From contig ONQZ01000020.1 in the NCBI GenBank assembly GCA_900320095.1, positions 1-64,000 on the forward strand: a stretch of 64,000 nucleotides of DNA, read 5' to 3'. Shown one piece after another: positions 32,611 to 42,143 of this stretch. Position 1 is the first letter of the stretch. Every line of letters starts with the position of its first letter. The notes under the pieces were generated by a model that saw nothing but the letters and a program-made list of their open reading frames with translations, did not search any database and had not been told where the DNA came from. Made by a program: the position numbers and the translations under genes. This DNA comes from an uncultured Lentisphaerota bacterium. Its GTDB lineage: Bacteria > Verrucomicrobiota > Lentisphaeria > Victivallales > UBA1829.

Positions 32611-35451
32611 ATGAAGAAGATTAATGATATGAAATATTTCATGGAGGCTCCCATGCACGCTTTCCCCCGCTATTCCGCCATCCTTCTGGCGCTTGCTTTC
32701 TCGATCCCTGCCATTGCGCAGGAAGTCGAGGACGTCCCCGTCGAGGAAGAAGAAACCGTCGCTGTCGAGACGGCCGAGGCCCAGCCTGAGGCCGAACTCA
32801 CCGACGCAGAAAAAGATGCGCTCCGGGACCAGACCGCCGCGTCCATCGAGGAGCTTATCGCCCGCGATGCGATGAACAAGAATGCCGACGAACTCATGAA
32901 GAAGGGTTCCTCCGCATTCGAACACGAGGAATACGACGTCGCGGTCGACGCCTACGTCGACGTCCTGAAGCTTCTTGAATCCGACGTCGTCGACGGCGAA
33001 GTGCCGGAAGCGAACCAGAGGAAGATCGCCGAAGTCCAGAAGATGATCTCCAGCAGCTACTACTACTGGTCCCGGAAGATCTTCAACGAGGCGGAAAAGA
33101 CGGCGCAGAACGGCCTCTACGACGAAGCCATCGAAAAATGCGAGGAAGCGATCAGAATTTATCCGCTTTCCGAGCCCATCATGCGCAAGACCATCGACGA
33201 GTACACCCTCATGAAGGCGTCCGCCCAGTACAAGAAGGACACCTCCGAGGATGAACTCCTCCCCGAGGCGAAAAACCGTGAAAAGCGCATCTCCGTCCTG
33301 ATCCGTCAGGGCCAGACGTTCTACAACACCCAGCAGTGGAACAAGGCGCAGGAGAAGTTCAACCAGGTCATCATCCTCGACCCGTACAACATCACGGCCA
33401 TCGACTATCTCCGCCGCATCTATCTGCACGAATCCCAGGTCGGACAGCGCCGCCAGGGCGTCGTCTTCCTCGAACGCGAGGCGGAAGCCATCTGGAAGAT
33501 GATCTCCCCGATCCCGACCGGTTCCGAGACCTCCGACGACGTCGTGTCCGATGACATCAAGGTGAAGGAAGACAACATCGGCACCACGCAGAAGAAGCTC
33601 AACGACATCATCATCGACCGCATCGACTTCGAGGAAGTCTCCATCACACAGGTCGTCCAGTTCCTCAAGCACAAGAGCAAGGACCTGGATCCGGACCGCA
33701 TCGGCGTCAACTTCGTTCTCCGTTTCAACACGGACGAGACCCAGACCGCGCGTCCTCCCGACGACATTGACGAGTTCGGCGACGAAGACGAGTTCGCCGA
33801 AGAGGAAGAAGAGACCGAAGAAGAGACCGGAGACGAATCCGAGGACAATTTCTACTCCTACGACGATCCCGTCGACGGTCCCGGGGGAGCGGAGCCGGTT
33901 CAGACAGCCGAAAACACCACGGTCAACCTCGTGGTCGAAAACGTCTCCCTGATCGACGCCATCCGCTACATCTGCAAGTCCGCCAACCTCCACTTCCGCG
34001 TTGAAAACTACGCGGTCGTGATCGCGGCCAAGGACGTCCCGCTCGACGAGTTCGTCCGCAAGACCTTCCCGATCGACAAGGAGATCCTCGCCAGCGGCAT
34101 CATCGGCGGCGACCTCACCAACGAAAGCGTCAAGCAGTACCTGATCGACCGCGGCATTCCGTTCCCGACCGGCGCGTCCGTCCGCTACGACGAGATGAGC
34201 AGCCGCCTGACGGTCTACAACACGACGGAAGCCATCGACCGCGTGGAAGACCTCATCGACGAGATGGACGTCTCCGATCCGCAGGTCCTGATCCAGGTCA
34301 AGTTCGTGGAAATCGAAATGAACGACCTTCAGGAACTCTCCTTCGACTACACGTTCTCCCGCGTCGCCCCGACCTGGGACGAAGTCAAGGCCAGCGGCAT
34401 CAATCCGCTTCCGTCCACTCCGGAAAACGGTGTCGTCGCCGACCACTCGTTCATCATGTACTACCAGAATGGCGCGGACAGCCGCAACACCACCCTCGCG
34501 AACGCCTGGAGAACGGAATCCATCGCCGAGCTGAACACACAGGCGATGCAGTCCATGAACGTTGCGAAGGGCGACGTCTACTACGTTCCCGAGAATCTGG
34601 AAGCCGGAGAAGGCTACTATCAGGGCGTCCTTCAGAACGAAGCAGCGAAGAACTACGGCCACCACATCACCTGGGGCCCGAACAGCCACTTCAACCGCAA
34701 CGCCCAGACCAGCCCCGGCATCTTCGGCGCCACTACCGGCTCCTACAACGACACGGTCTTCAACTGGACCACCTACAACGCGGACGGCTACCAGTTCTCC
34801 GGCGGCATCCACGCCCTCGACAACGCCGACTCCACGGAAATCCTTTCCGCGCCGCGCCTGACGACCATGAACAACCAGAACGCCGTCATCCGCATGGTCA
34901 CCGAGAAGTACTACCCGACCGACTGGGACGAGGCCGAACTCGAGACCATCTCCACCAACGGCTCCAACGTGCCGGTCTTCACGCCGTCCATTCCGCAGTT
35001 CGGCGGCGCCACCGAAGAAGGCATCGCGCTCCAGGTCCGTCCGCGCGTGGAAGAGGACAACTACACGATCTTCCTCGAAATGACCCCGGTCATCCAGGAA
35101 TTCATCGGCTGGACCGACTACTCCTACTCCATCCCGCTGGGAGACAACGGCGAGCTCTATCCCAACACCCTGAAGATGCCGATCATCGAAGCGCGCTACC
35201 TGAACACGAACGTCATGAGCTACGACGGCGAAACCGTCGTCCTCGGCGGCGTGATCCGCGACGAACTCTCCATGATCGAAGACCAGTACCCGATCCTCGG
35301 CGACCTTCCGCTGATCGGACGCTTCTTCCAGGGCAAGGGCAAAGGCTCCAAGAAGACCAACCTCCTGATCTTCCTCACCAGCCGCCTCATCAAGCCCGAC
35401 GGATCTCCGTTCCGCGAAGACCAGAGCGGACGCGGCGTTCCCGCGATCTGA
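32611..35451 (+). CDS. Secretin, outer-membrane pilus channel (Amuc_1098-like), copy 2
   Basis: A 946-residue secretin paralogue of the preceding gene with the same plan. A signal sequence ends near AIAQE, then an acidic segment, helical repeats, and ISSSYYYWSRKIFNEAEKTA-type TPR helices. An acidic insert (DEFGDEDEFAEEEEETEEET) lies near 388-407, followed by an STN-like FRVENYAVVIAAKDVPLDEF, SRLTVYNTTEAIDRVEDLID and the core EILSAPRLTTMNNQNAVIRM and GETVVLGGVIRDELS. Two starts are credible: 32611 (AAGGAG upstream) and 32653 (GGAGG upstream), the latter giving a more usual 22-residue signal peptide. A terminator follows. Two tandem secretins suggest a hetero-oligomeric or alternative channel. 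Confidence 0.87.
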   Translation: MKKINDMKYFMEAPMHAFPRYSAILLALAFSIPAIAQEVEDVPVEEEETVAVETAEAQPEAELTDAEKDALRDQTAASIEELIARDAMNKNADELMKKGSSAFEHEEYDVAVDAYVDVLKLLESDVVDGEVPEANQRKIAEVQKMISSSYYYWSRKIFNEAEKTAQNGLYDEAIEKCEEAIRIYPLSEPIMRKTIDEYTLMKASAQYKKDTSEDELLPEAKNREKRISVLIRQGQTFYNTQQWNKAQEKFNQVIILDPYNITAIDYLRRIYLHESQVGQRRQGVVFLEREAEAIWKMISPIPTGSETSDDVVSDDIKVKEDNIGTTQKKLNDIIIDRIDFEEVSITQVVQFLKHKSKDLDPDRIGVNFVLRFNTDETQTARPPDDIDEFGDEDEFAEEEEETEEETGDESEDNFYSYDDPVDGPGGAEPVQTAENTTVNLVVENVSLIDAIRYICKSANLHFRVENYAVVIAAKDVPLDEFVRKTFPIDKEILASGIIGGDLTNESVKQYLIDRGIPFPTGASVRYDEMSSRLTVYNTTEAIDRVEDLIDEMDVSDPQVLIQVKFVEIEMNDLQELSFDYTFSRVAPTWDEVKASGINPLPSTPENGVVADHSFIMYYQNGADSRNTTLANAWRTESIAELNTQAMQSMNVAKGDVYYVPENLEAGEGYYQGVLQNEAAKNYGHHITWGPNSHFNRNAQTSPGIFGATTGSYNDTVFNWTTYNADGYQFSGGIHALDNADSTEILSAPRLTTMNNQNAVIRMVTEKYYPTDWDEAELETISTNGSNVPVFTPSIPQFGGATEEGIALQVRPRVEEDNYTIFLEMTPVIQEFIGWTDYSYSIPLGDNGELYPNTLKMPIIEARYLNTNVMSYDGETVVLGGVIRDELSMIEDQYPILGDLPLIGRFFQGKGKGSKKTNLLIFLTSRLIKPDGSPFREDQSGRGVPAI

Positions 35452-35471
35452 TCGCTTTGAGCGAATCCCCC

Positions 35472-35507
35472 GACCCGGTTCCTTTTTTCGGTTCCGGGTC
35501 TTTTTTT
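35472..35507 (+). terminator. Terminator of the pilus-like operon
   Basis: GACCCGG pairs with CCGGGTC around a T-rich loop and is followed by seven T. Confidence 0.9.
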
Positions 35508-35593
35508 CGCCGTGTTTCCGGTCGTTTCGTGCATGACACGGCTTCTGATACCTGATTCATTTCGGCCTGATTCGGAAAAATGCGGAAAACCGT

Positions 35594-35621
35594 TTGATTT
35601 TCAAGAAAAATACAGTAAATT
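35594..35621 (+). promoter_or_regulatory. Candidate promoter of the giant RTX protein gene
   Basis: TTGATT (35594-35599) and TAAATT (35616-35621) are spaced by 16 bp. A consensus TATAAT also occurs at 35627-35632 without a clear -35. The coding start is at 35708. Confidence 0.45.
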
Positions 35622-35707
35622 ATAGCTATAATCGTCTTTTCAATACGCGTGCATCCTGCAGGGGGAAGCTCCGTTGTACATTTTTGAACTGAGGAGTTTT
35701 TGAACTT

Positions 35708-38700
35708 ATGGAAATCATTTCATCGGGCATCATGGCAGTTCCTTCCGGCGTATCGTCGACCGGGCTTTATGTCATTCAGGAGGGCGTCCTGGAGGTTCAG
35801 AACGGCGGCTGGGTGCAGGACGTCGGCCTGGCCGAAGGCGGTCGCGCCGTTGTGTCGAAAGGCGGCATCCTGTACATCGGCATCGTCTCCTCCGGCGGCA
35901 CCGCGACCGTCCTGAACGGCGGCTACGCGCAGAACATCACGGTGGAGGACGGCGGTCTGTACCTGGTTTCCAGCGGCGGCACAGCGCATCAGAGCCTCAT
36001 CCAATCCGGCGGCACGCAGATCCTCTATGCGGACGTGATGGCCGCCTCGGCGAATGTCCTGGACGGCGGCGTGCTGGAGGCAAGTTCCGGCGCGTACGTG
36101 CGTGTCCCTGTCGTTTCGCAGGGCGGCGTCCTGCATGTGTGGAACGGCGCGATGGTCGACCGGGCACAGATTTTCGGCTTGGTCGAGGTGAATGCAGATG
36201 CTGCGGCAAGAAGTGCCAGTGTTCTGGATGGCGGCAAACTCGCCGTACTGTCGGACGGCTATGCGTACGAGACGAAGATCAGTTCCGGCGGCTCGCTTGA
36301 CGTGTCCTCGGGCGGCATGGCCATTTATGCCGCCGTTTACGAGGGCGGCGCGGTCATGGTCTCCGCGGGCGCAGGCAGCCTCTATGCCACGCTCAATGGC
36401 GGCCGGATCACGCTCGCGGGCGCGATCGATCCCGCCGATCCCGAAACCGAAGCCGTCCCCGGCGGGTTCGCGAGCAATGCCATGATCAATTCCGGCGGTT
36501 CCTTTATCATTTCCTCCGGCGCAACCGCCACGAAAGTCAAGGAAAACGGCGGATATGTGCATGTCGCAGACGGCGCAGACGTCACCTTCACCCCCAACAC
36601 CATTTCCGGTCTTGTCCTCTCCAATGCCGCCGCGACCGTCCATGCCGGCACGACCGCGACCGACATCACGGTCAATTCCGGCGGCGGATTTGATGTTTTC
36701 TCAGGTGGTGCTGCAACAGGAATCAAAGAAAACGGCGGATATGTGTATGTCGCCGACGGCGCAAACGTCACCTTTACCCCGAACACCATTTCCGGCCTGA
36801 TCCTTTCCAATGCCTCCGCTACTGTCCATGCCGGTACGACCGCGACCGATGCCACGGTCACCTCAGGCGGTAAACTCGAAGTCTTCTCCGGCGGCAAAGC
36901 AACCGGGCAAATGTCTTTCGAGGATGGAGCTGTTGTTTCCGCTTATGATGGCGCGATCCTTGATTTCGATATTTCCGGGCTGACGACGGAGGAGGGGGTA
37001 CGGGTGAACAACCTCGCGGTCATTCAGGGGACGCCTCTCTATACGCTCACGGTCTCGGCGGAACAGGCGAAGGGCGTTTACACGCTCGCGGAGGGCGCGG
37101 CGGAGTTCAACGGCACGCTCACGGTTCAGAACACGTCGGGCGAATCCCTCGGCACGCTCGCGCTCGGCGATAAGCTCATCACGGAAGACGCTGTTTATAC
37201 CTTGAACCTGGGAACGGAAACGGCGGCCGATGCTCTGACCCTTACTGTTAAACAAAATGACACGACGCCCCCGGTAATCACGCTCTCCGCCGACACCGAG
37301 ACCGTGCTGAAGCAGACCACGCTGACTGCCACGGTCGACGACGGCAGCGAGATCTATTTCCGCATCAGCGAATCCGGTGTCTGGAAGAAATATACGGGAC
37401 CGATCATAGCCTCGTTCAATGAAACGTATTACTTCAAGGCCACGGATGAAGCGGGAAACGAGGGGACGAACCAGATCACGTTCGGGAACATCGACACGAC
37501 GGGGATTCTGCTTTCCACCCTGTGGACACAGAAAGGGGTATGCCCGATGGGCGGCAATACCACGAACTTCATCGAAAAGGGATGGCTCGACCTGCCGCTG
37601 ACGCTGAAGAAAAGCGATGAATACACCAGCAAACATAAAGCCACCGAGGAGGGCGGCGACCCCATCGTCATCCCGATCAAAGCGGACGGCACGACGCCCG
37701 GCACGCTGTCCTTCGCCGAGATCAACGCGATGCTGTCGGATTACCAGCTGGATTCCGCCGAACACGCAGCCGCTCTGCTCTATGCCATCGGTGTGGTCCT
37801 GGAATCGAAATATTCAGCCACCTCCACCGGGACTTCATGGAACCGTGTGTTCTTCAAACGGGCCGGTTTCGAAGGCGAAACCATGGGGGGGCCCTACTTC
37901 GGCGAGTATTACTGGGGCGACATGGACGACGAGATGCAATACACGATCACCGATGCCGGATTCGAGGTTCTGATCGAGAACCTGGAAGCCGGACTGCCAG
38001 TCGGCGCCACTTACCCCGGGCACGCTTTCGTGATCGACGGATACGACCGGGAGAGCGATACCTTCCACATCAATCTCGGCTGGGGCTACAACCAGGCCAC
38101 CAGATGGTACACCCGCGATGAAATGCAGGAAGAACTGAATTGCGAATACTTCGTCTATGACCTGAATCCCGAATACGTGGAGACGTTCACGGTCACCGAC
38201 GCCCGTGTGTACGGCACGGGGACGATGATCCGGGCATTCGAACGGGCTGCCGGCATGATTGGCGACAATACGGTCGCGTTCGATCCATCCGTCGCCGGAA
38301 AGACCGTGGAATTGCTGAATCACATCACGTTTTTCGATGAAGTGATCTCGGTCAAAGATTTCAACATGAACGTGCTGGTGACGGAGTCGCAAGGTGGAGA
38401 AAACAGTTACGGATTCTATGCCGACCACCTCGACGTGTTTGAGCCCACCGACCCCGCCACGGTCCTGACGTTCCATGCTTCCGGGGGATCGCTGATCGTT
38501 TCCACGGAGAAGGCGTTCAACTACGCATTCCAAATGGAGGACGGATTGTCCTGCACGATCGACGCCGACGGCATGCTGATCTGGGCCGGGAAAACCATCG
38601 AGGGAACCGATGCGGCAGCCGTGCTGCAGGCTCTTCAGACCGCCCGGAGCGGGAATACGGAAGTCTCCGGCGACCTTCTGGATTCCAACGGCTGGAGTTA

Positions 38701-40297
38701 TAACGGTTCCGCCGGGGAAGACGTGTTCAGGCTCTCCAGCTCCTCTCTCGCGGTCGGAAATGTTTCGCTCGGCGACGGTGACGACGTCCTGACCCTGACT
38801 GGTCATTCCAGACTGTACGGAACCATTGACGCGGGCGATGGCAATGATTCGATCACCGTCGACAGCACCAGCTCCATCAGCGGGGACCTCTCCGGGAAAT
38901 GCAATCTGAGCTTTGTCCTGGTCGGGCTGGAAGGCCATGCGTTGTTCACCGTAAAGAAATCCGTGTCCGATCTGTACTCCAATGCGACTCTCTCCTTGGA
39001 TGTGACGGATGCGAAAACCGGGACCTGTACCCTCGTTTCTGCCGCTTCCGGCGCGACCGGCATCAAGGAGCTGCAGAACATGGTCTTTACTGTCGTTTGC
39101 AGCGGAGCCCCGGCCGGCACACTCGCGGCCGGCGAAACCCTGTCCGTCGGCGGGACCGATTACACGCTCAATTTGAACGGGGCGTCCCTGACGCTTACGA
39201 TCAAAGAGGAGGAGCCGGTTCCGGCAATCCCGGATAATCTGATCGGCACGAAGGACCGCGTGAGCTGGGATCCGGCGGGCACGGGCGGATACGTGGTGGA
39301 ATACAGCACGGACAATTTCGCGCACGGGCTCCAGGTGGCCGCTTCCACGAACGCCGTGGATATGCTGGCGCTGCCCGCGGGGAAGTATCAGTGGCGCGTG
39401 AAACTTGCCGACGGCGACCAGTGGGCGGACGGGAACGGGATCGAGTCCGACCACACGCCCGAACCGGCGAAGGTCCTGCGGTCCAACGCCGACGGCAGCG
39501 GCGACCTGTTCTTCGCCTCGGCGAGCGGGACGTGGAGCCGCCTCTATTACGCTCAGCATGCCGGATCCGTGAACGACTGGGCCGGGACGAACGAATTTGT
39601 CTCCGCGAACGGGAAAAACCGGATCGCGGACCTCTTCTTCGGCTCGGACGACGCGAACATCCTCTGCCTGACCGACGACGAAAACGGCGACGGGATCTTC
39701 GTGGACGACGAGTACACCGAATTGCCGGAAGGCATCGCGGAACAGCAGGCGCGCATCGCGCGGATCGACGAGATACGGGCGGGCGCGGGCGACGATATCG
39801 TGGATATGACCAGCAACCGCATCGAATACACCGGCGACGGCCTCACCATCCGCGGCGGTGACGGAAACGACGTCATCTGGGCGAACAAGGGCGACAACTT
39901 GCTCTTCGGCGACGCCGGGAACGACCGGATCGTCGGCGCGTCCGGAAACGACGTGATCGCGGGCGGCATTGGAAATGACCGCTTGCACGGCGGCGGCGGA
40001 ACCGACACCTTCGTCTTCTGCGAAACCTTCGGCACGGACACGGTTCAGCAGCTCGCGGACGGTTCGGTCCTCCTGTGGTTTGCGTCCGGCAGCCTTGAAA
40101 ACTGGGACGCCGGGACGCTGACCTACACGGACGGTGAAAACAGCGTCAAAGTCTCCGGCGTGGCCGCGGACGCTGTTCAGCTCAGATTCGGCGACGACGG
40201 TTCCGGCACGTTCGACGACCTCGTGTCGGTCGGCGCGTTCCTCGGTTTCTCCTCGGAAAAGATATTCGAGGAAAACGATCCGGGTATCCTCGCCTGA
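35708..40297 (+). CDS. Giant secreted protein: AIDA-type repeats, C10-peptidase-like domain, RTX repeats
   Basis: A 1529-residue protein with three parts. Residues about 1-400 are AIDA-I-type passenger repeats (GG-x-x-x-V/A-x-x-GG with SSGGTA and NGG motifs), including a near-perfect 62-residue duplication. Residues about 590-800 resemble the C10 (streptopain) cysteine-peptidase family: LWTQKGVCPMGGN, then GHAFVIDGYD with the expected catalytic His772 and FHINLGWGY with the supporting Trp. The helix normally carrying the catalytic Cys is shortened, leaving Cys612 as the only candidate. Residues about 1380-1440 are RTX nonapeptides (GGDGNDVIW, GDAGNDRIV, GGIGNDRLH), which bind calcium and mark type I secretion. 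There is no signal peptide, agreeing with type I export. It is a likely surface or extracellular adhesin with protease ancestry. No transporter genes are adjacent. Confidence 0.85.
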   Translation: MEIISSGIMAVPSGVSSTGLYVIQEGVLEVQNGGWVQDVGLAEGGRAVVSKGGILYIGIVSSGGTATVLNGGYAQNITVEDGGLYLVSSGGTAHQSLIQSGGTQILYADVMAASANVLDGGVLEASSGAYVRVPVVSQGGVLHVWNGAMVDRAQIFGLVEVNADAAARSASVLDGGKLAVLSDGYAYETKISSGGSLDVSSGGMAIYAAVYEGGAVMVSAGAGSLYATLNGGRITLAGAIDPADPETEAVPGGFASNAMINSGGSFIISSGATATKVKENGGYVHVADGADVTFTPNTISGLVLSNAAATVHAGTTATDITVNSGGGFDVFSGGAATGIKENGGYVYVADGANVTFTPNTISGLILSNASATVHAGTTATDATVTSGGKLEVFSGGKATGQMSFEDGAVVSAYDGAILDFDISGLTTEEGVRVNNLAVIQGTPLYTLTVSAEQAKGVYTLAEGAAEFNGTLTVQNTSGESLGTLALGDKLITEDAVYTLNLGTETAADALTLTVKQNDTTPPVITLSADTETVLKQTTLTATVDDGSEIYFRISESGVWKKYTGPIIASFNETYYFKATDEAGNEGTNQITFGNIDTTGILLSTLWTQKGVCPMGGNTTNFIEKGWLDLPLTLKKSDEYTSKHKATEEGGDPIVIPIKADGTTPGTLSFAEINAMLSDYQLDSAEHAAALLYAIGVVLESKYSATSTGTSWNRVFFKRAGFEGETMGGPYFGEYYWGDMDDEMQYTITDAGFEVLIENLEAGLPVGATYPGHAFVIDGYDRESDTFHINLGWGYNQATRWYTRDEMQEELNCEYFVYDLNPEYVETFTVTDARVYGTGTMIRAFERAAGMIGDNTVAFDPSVAGKTVELLNHITFFDEVISVKDFNMNVLVTESQGGENSYGFYADHLDVFEPTDPATVLTFHASGGSLIVSTEKAFNYAFQMEDGLSCTIDADGMLIWAGKTIEGTDAAAVLQALQTARSGNTEVSGDLLDSNGWSYNGSAGEDVFRLSSSSLAVGNVSLGDGDDVLTLTGHSRLYGTIDAGDGNDSITVDSTSSISGDLSGKCNLSFVLVGLEGHALFTVKKSVSDLYSNATLSLDVTDAKTGTCTLVSAASGATGIKELQNMVFTVVCSGAPAGTLAAGETLSVGGTDYTLNLNGASLTLTIKEEEPVPAIPDNLIGTKDRVSWDPAGTGGYVVEYSTDNFAHGLQVAASTNAVDMLALPAGKYQWRVKLADGDQWADGNGIESDHTPEPAKVLRSNADGSGDLFFASASGTWSRLYYAQHAGSVNDWAGTNEFVSANGKNRIADLFFGSDDANILCLTDDENGDGIFVDDEYTELPEGIAEQQARIARIDEIRAGAGDDIVDMTSNRIEYTGDGLTIRGGDGNDVIWANKGDNLLFGDAGNDRIVGASGNDVIAGGIGNDRLHGGGGTDTFVFCETFGTDTVQQLADGSVLLWFASGSLENWDAGTLTYTDGENSVKVSGVAADAVQLRFGDDGSGTFDDLVSVGAFLGFSSEKIFEENDPGILA
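36539..36910 (+). repeat. 186-bp tandem repeat, two copies
   Basis: Two in-frame 186-bp units (36539-36724 and 36725-36910) each encode 62 residues starting KENGGYV, with VTFTPNTISGL and ATVHAGTTATD in both. Nucleotide identity is high, so the duplication is recent within the AIDA-type region. Confidence 0.85.
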
Positions 40298-40323
40298 TTT
40301 TATACGCAATTCTTTTACCTAAT

Positions 40324-40357
40324 GCCGTGACGGAACAATCCGTTGCGGCGTTTTTTT
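40324..40357 (+). terminator. Terminator of the giant RTX gene
   Basis: GCCGTGACGGA pairs fully (two G-U) with TCCGTTGCGGC around ACAA, followed by seven T. Confidence 0.9.
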
Positions 40358-40734
40358 ATTAGATATACTTGCAAAAGAAAAAAACAACGGTATATTGAGT
40401 TTGTTCGATAGAAATAATCCAGGCTGTTATTTTTCATAAACGAGCGAATGGAAAAATACATGACAACCTCAAGAGCATCTTCTGTGCATAGCGGAGACTT
40501 CGCCTCCGTTTTGTCGCGGATCCGTTCGTGTCTTTTAGCGCTTTCGTCTCAACTTGAAGCAAGCCTGATGTATTACCTCTCGAAAAGCTGAACTTTTTTT
40601 GAAAAAATGAAAAACCAGTGTTAGATTCCGCGCCTGAACCACGCTATATATTATCAACTGGAAAAGCCCCATGCCGTGCAAATCCGCACAATGGCGGTTC
40701 CCCGTCGCAAAAAACAAATTGTCACCTCAACGTC
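40358..40734. other. Intergenic region before the double-MarR gene
   Basis: About 380 bp with no supported gene. A frame open from 40618 lacks a ribosome site before 40735. No clear promoter could be assigned. Confidence 0.4.
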
Positions 40735-41742
40735 ATGCCTGAACATATTACTCCTCCGATTGACAAACATACAGCGGAAGAAGCCTGGACGAAGCTGTTT
40801 CTGATATCCGACATCCTGAGAACCACATCTTACAGCATTGTCGGGTTGGATTATGTCAATTTTGCCAAGTTCCCGATCATCCGGTTCTTTTTGGAATGCC
40901 CGGACGCCACTCCCTTGATGAAAGAGCTGATCGCCGTTTCGGGCCTGTCCTCCGGCGCGCTGTCTCAGGCGGTCGATGCTCTGGTCGAAACCGGATTTCT
41001 GAAGCGGGTTTCGTCTCAGACGGATTCCCGCCTGAGAATGGTCTGCGCAACGGAGAAACTGAAGAAACTCAGGGAAAAACCGGTCCGTTATTTCGGGAAA
41101 ATGCAGGAGGATTTCCGGCGCGCCGGCGGCATTGCGCCGGAAGAGATGCGCATGGTGAAGTCGATGCTCGTTCATCTCGCGGAAAGCCGGACCGGCGGCG
41201 AGCTTGCACTGATGAAGCAGCCCTCCGATTTGGAAAAACCGGGATTGGTGTCCCTTCCTTCGAGAAAACTGGGGCGGCTTCCCGTATGGATGCTTATCCT
41301 CAATTTCAACACGAATTTGAGAATGCCGACCCTGATGCATTACTATGAGGGCTCGAGCAGAATTTCGCTTGGCAAGCTCCGGATTCTGCATTATCTCTTC
41401 TTCCTGTCGTGCCGGAAAAAGACGAGCCCCGCGATCGCGGATCTGGCGGCGAGGTTCCATTGCAAGACCGGACTCGTGTCCCAGACGGTCCAGGCATTGA
41501 CCCGTGACGGCATGGTGGAGCCGGCTGCGCATGACGGCCTGGTCAGGCTGACGCAAAAAGGGCTTCTGCTGCGGCAAATGAGTTCGGAATCGTACACGCG
41601 GTTCATGATTCATTTCTTCCGCGGGGTCGAACCGGAGAAGGTCGCGCTCTTCATGCGCTTCCTTGATCTGCTGCTGGATTATCTGAAAACCGACGGGAAA
41701 GCGTTTCTCAGTCCGGACGAGGACCCCGGTATCTTCGAATAG
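40735..41742 (+). CDS. Regulator with two MarR-type winged-helix domains
   Basis: A 335-residue protein built from two similar halves. Each half has a MarR-like winged helix: the first near residues 60-110 (TPLMKELIAVSGLSSGALSQ, then AVDALVETGFLKRVSSQTDS) and the second near 225-285 (SPAIADLAARFHCKTGLVSQ, then TVQALTRDGMVEPAAHDG). The shared FLE/FFLSC and LTQKG/ATEKL elements show internal duplication. MarR proteins normally dimerise from 140-residue chains, so one chain may act as a built-in dimer. The start at 40735 is chosen from the protein pattern because no strong ribosome site is visible. Its target is unknown; it lies upstream of the sugar-use island. Confidence 0.75.
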   Translation: MPEHITPPIDKHTAEEAWTKLFLISDILRTTSYSIVGLDYVNFAKFPIIRFFLECPDATPLMKELIAVSGLSSGALSQAVDALVETGFLKRVSSQTDSRLRMVCATEKLKKLREKPVRYFGKMQEDFRRAGGIAPEEMRMVKSMLVHLAESRTGGELALMKQPSDLEKPGLVSLPSRKLGRLPVWMLILNFNTNLRMPTLMHYYEGSSRISLGKLRILHYLFFLSCRKKTSPAIADLAARFHCKTGLVSQTVQALTRDGMVEPAAHDGLVRLTQKGLLLRQMSSESYTRFMIHFFRGVEPEKVALFMRFLDLLLDYLKTDGKAFLSPDEDPGIFE

Positions 41743-41800
41743 AGGATTCTTTTTTCAAAGACATCCTCGTCAATCCGCAAGCTGAAACGCAAAAACGATC

Positions 41801-41837
41801 ATCCCCGTAGTTTCTTTGAGCTGCGGGGATTATTTTG
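41801..41837 (+). terminator. Terminator of the double-MarR gene
   Basis: ATCCCCGTAG pairs with CTGCGGGGAT (one mismatch) around a short loop, followed by TATTTTGC. Confidence 0.65.
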
Positions 41838-42143
41838 CATCCGGAATTGCCTTTTTCCGGTGTAAAACATCCCCATTGCACTTCGGCTTTCTCCGTTTCG
41901 TTTTTTGAAGGAGACTTCGCCCCGGACAATTACGGATAATGCTGTCCGGCTGCTTGTTTCCATTCTCTATGAACGCCTTTTTCGGCTTTTTTATTGGATT
42001 CCTGCTCGTTTTTAAAAATCACAAAAGAATTTTGAAAAATGAATTAAAAATCGGTTGCGTTATTGCATTTTTTGTGCTATATTAAAGCATTCTCCCCGCA
42101 AAGAATCCATCATCCATCACCCGAGCATGTAAGGAGATTATCC
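41838..42143. other. Intergenic region with LacI-gene promoter
   Basis: This 306-bp stretch holds no gene. Its right part is AT-rich and contains the promoter at 42055-42083. Confidence 0.5.
42055..42083 (+). promoter_or_regulatory. Promoter of the LacI-type regulator gene
   Basis: TTGCGT (42055-42060) and TATATT (42078-42083) are spaced by 17 bp. Confidence 0.65.

Noticed and set aside
28735-34812. 2025-residue open frame on the minus strand across the pilus-like operon
   Set aside because: It is the antisense shadow of real plus-strand genes with GC-biased third positions. It has no ribosome site or recognisable domain.
36539-36910. CRISPR-like repeat
   Set aside because: The repeat is in frame within a protein-coding adhesin region and has only two 186-bp units; there are no spacers.
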